Part shown: piece after piece, positions 6,168 through 6,817 of the stretch
Numbering within the stretch: position 1 is the stretch's first letter
Layout: every line of letters begins with the position of its first letter
NCBI GenBank assembly: GCA_958451705.1
Contig: CAUDRD010000082.1
Span: 1-6,817, forward strand
Direction of reading: 5' to 3'
Length of the DNA: 6,817 nt
Source: an uncultured Oscillospiraceae bacterium
Lineage (GTDB): Bacteria > Bacillota > Clostridia > Oscillospirales > Acutalibacteraceae
Program-made: the position numbers and the translations under genes
The notes under the pieces: generated by a model
Told to the model about the DNA's origin: nothing
The model's database searches: none
What the model saw: the letters and a program-made list of their open reading frames with translations, nothing else

Positions 6168-6179
6168 TCTGAGGCAGAT

Positions 6180-6195
6180 ACACAAAATATAGAAA
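6180..6195. promoter_or_regulatory. Second NrdR-box-like sequence, before the glycyl-radical domain gene
   Basis: ACACAAAATATAG (6180-6192) is identical over 13 bases to 3803-3815 in the nrdD leader and sits in the same place, just before a Shine-Dalgarno. The full 16-mer matches the NrdR consensus at 12 positions, losing the right half. No clear promoter is seen here, so it could be a real second operator, an mRNA element or a duplication remnant. Confidence 0.4.
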
Positions 6196-6202
6196 TAAAT
6201 TT

Positions 6203-6210
6203 AAGGAGGA
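6203..6210 (+). promoter_or_regulatory. Near-ideal Shine-Dalgarno for the glycyl-radical domain gene
   Basis: AAGGAGGA ends 7 nt before ATG 6218. It is longer than nrdD's own GGAGG and shows that the 57-codon frame is a deliberate, probably well-translated gene rather than a frameshift remnant of nrdD. Confidence 0.85.
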
Positions 6211-6217
6211 ACTTAAA

Positions 6218-6391
6218 ATGACGAACGAAAAGAAAACAGTCGGCGAAGGCGTAGGCTTTGAAAGAATAAGAAGAATAACAGGTTACCTTGTAGGTACTCT
6301 TGACCGTTTTAACGATGCTAAACTTGCTGAGGTAAACGACAGAGTTAAGCACTCAATCGGAACCGGCAAAGGCGACTTTGAGCAGCTGTAA
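6218..6391 (+). CDS. Free-standing glycyl-radical domain protein of class III RNR (57 aa)
   Basis: The protein begins MTNEKKTVGEGVGFERI, then RRITGYLVGTLDRFNDAKLA, and ends DFEQL. This is the C-terminal glycyl-radical domain of class III RNRs, complete and canonical: Gly22 in RRITGYL is the residue NrdG would convert to a radical, and the DRFN-AK--EV-DRVKH tail is typical of one-piece NrdDs. It contains no catalytic barrel, so it must act in trans, most likely docking on the NrdD encoded 50 nt upstream, as GrcA/YfiD does for damaged pyruvate formate-lyase. It lies in a different frame from nrdD, with an in-frame stop at 6170 and its own strong Shine-Dalgarno. Its stop overlaps the nrdG start. 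The domain identity is clear; trans function is inference. The gene is short enough to be missed by gene callers. Confidence 0.9.
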   Translation: MTNEKKTVGEGVGFERIRRITGYLVGTLDRFNDAKLAEVNDRVKHSIGTGKGDFEQL

Positions 6392-6817
6392 TGGGTACTG
6401 AAATCCGGCTTGCCGGAATAATCAGGGAGTCCGTTGTAGACGGTCCCGGCTGGAGATTTGTGGTTTTCGGCCAGGGCTGCCCCCACAACTGTGAAGGATG
6501 TCAAAATCCCGAAACCCATGATTTTAGCGGAGGCTATATCAGCGACACCGACAGAATTTTAAAGGCTGTTGAGGAAGATCCACTTTTATCGGGAATAACT
6601 CTCAGCGGCGGAGATCCCTTTGTTCAGGCGGAGGAGTTCTCAGTCCTAGCCAAAGGCGCTCATGATTTGGGACTTAATGTTGTCACATATACCGGCTGGA
6701 CAATCGAACAGCTTTTAGCGGGTATGGAAAGTCATCCCGGCTGGAAAAAGCTTCTTGAAGAGACGGATATACTCGTTGACGGAAAATTTATATTAAGCCA
6801 AAAAAGCTTAGAGATAA
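6391..6817 (+). CDS. nrdG: Anaerobic RNR activating enzyme (radical SAM), 3'-truncated by window edge
   Basis: NrdG uses S-adenosylmethionine and a [4Fe-4S] cluster to abstract hydrogen from the RNR glycine, creating the stable glycyl radical. The 142 visible residues show DGPGWRFVVFGQGC, then the radical-SAM triad C30-PHN-C34-EG-C37, QNPETHDFSGG, and the SAM-contacting LSGGDPF. The frame runs off the window just after DILVDGKFILSQKSLE; the family is usually about 155-175 residues, so a short C-terminal piece is missing. The ATG overlaps the preceding stop by one base (TAATG) and has no clear Shine-Dalgarno of its own, so translation is probably coupled to the glycyl-radical domain gene, its likely substrate. 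Confidence 0.95.
   Translation, partial: MGTEIRLAGIIRESVVDGPGWRFVVFGQGCPHNCEGCQNPETHDFSGGYISDTDRILKAVEEDPLLSGITLSGGDPFVQAEEFSVLAKGAHDLGLNVVTYTGWTIEQLLAGMESHPGWKKLLEETDILVDGKFILSQKSLEI

Noticed and set aside
6165..6220. Frameshift or selenocysteine read-through joining nrdD to the glycyl-radical domain
   Set aside because: The nrdD stop is TAA, not TGA. The downstream frame has its own stop at 6170 and a strong Shine-Dalgarno, and nrdD already has its own divergent copy of the domain, so joining would give two copies.
1..6817. tRNA, rRNA, CRISPR arrays, insertion sequences or a toxin-antitoxin pair
   Set aside because: No cloverleaf, regularly spaced repeats, transposase motifs or paired small toxin gene were seen. 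The XRE gene has no partner gene between its promoter and terminator.

Overview
The window looks like chromosome of a strictly anaerobic Clostridia bacterium (Oscillospiraceae/Ruminococcaceae-like). The evidence is a class III (oxygen-sensitive, glycyl-radical) ribonucleotide reductase, an IlvD of clostridial type, AT-rich intergenic DNA with strong purine Shine-Dalgarno sites, and sigma-A-like promoters. I am confident of the class, less of the family. All genes are on the + strand.

Layout. Bases 2-757 hold the 3' part of an Mrr-family restriction endonuclease, visibly more AT-rich than the metabolic genes and probably acquired. Bases 884-1153 encode a small membrane-anchored CxxC/CxxC protein with its own extended -10 promoter and an intrinsic terminator. 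Bases 1414-3069 are ilvD (dihydroxy-acid dehydratase), with its own promoter and a dyad in the leader. Bases 3244-3639 encode an XRE-family regulator. Its promoter region carries an operator-like dyad and is framed by a long, nearly perfect inverted repeat. A terminator follows, then the anaerobic RNR operon: nrdD (3834-6167), a 57-codon gene (6218-6391) and nrdG (6391 to past the window end). It is driven by a perfect TTGACA-17-TATAAT promoter with an NrdR-box-like site in the leader.

The main discovery candidate is the RNR operon. The canonical glycyl-radical motif (RRITGYL) is not on NrdD but on a separate 57-residue protein with an excellent ribosome binding site. The C-terminus of the 777-residue NrdD still carries an in-register, degenerate copy of the same motif (KKLKGYN, Gly748), followed by a tail with CC and CxC pairs. 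This looks like a duplicated and detached glycyl-radical domain, by analogy with the GrcA/YfiD spare part of pyruvate formate-lyase. The small gene overlaps nrdG, the radical-SAM activase that makes the glycyl radical, by one base (TAATG). A 13-base sequence matching the left part of the NrdR box occurs before both nrdD and the small gene. In the model I propose, NrdD supplies the catalytic barrel and nucleotide sites, the small protein supplies the radical glycine, and NrdG activates it. The radical-donor role is inferred from sequence; I do not recall a described system like it.
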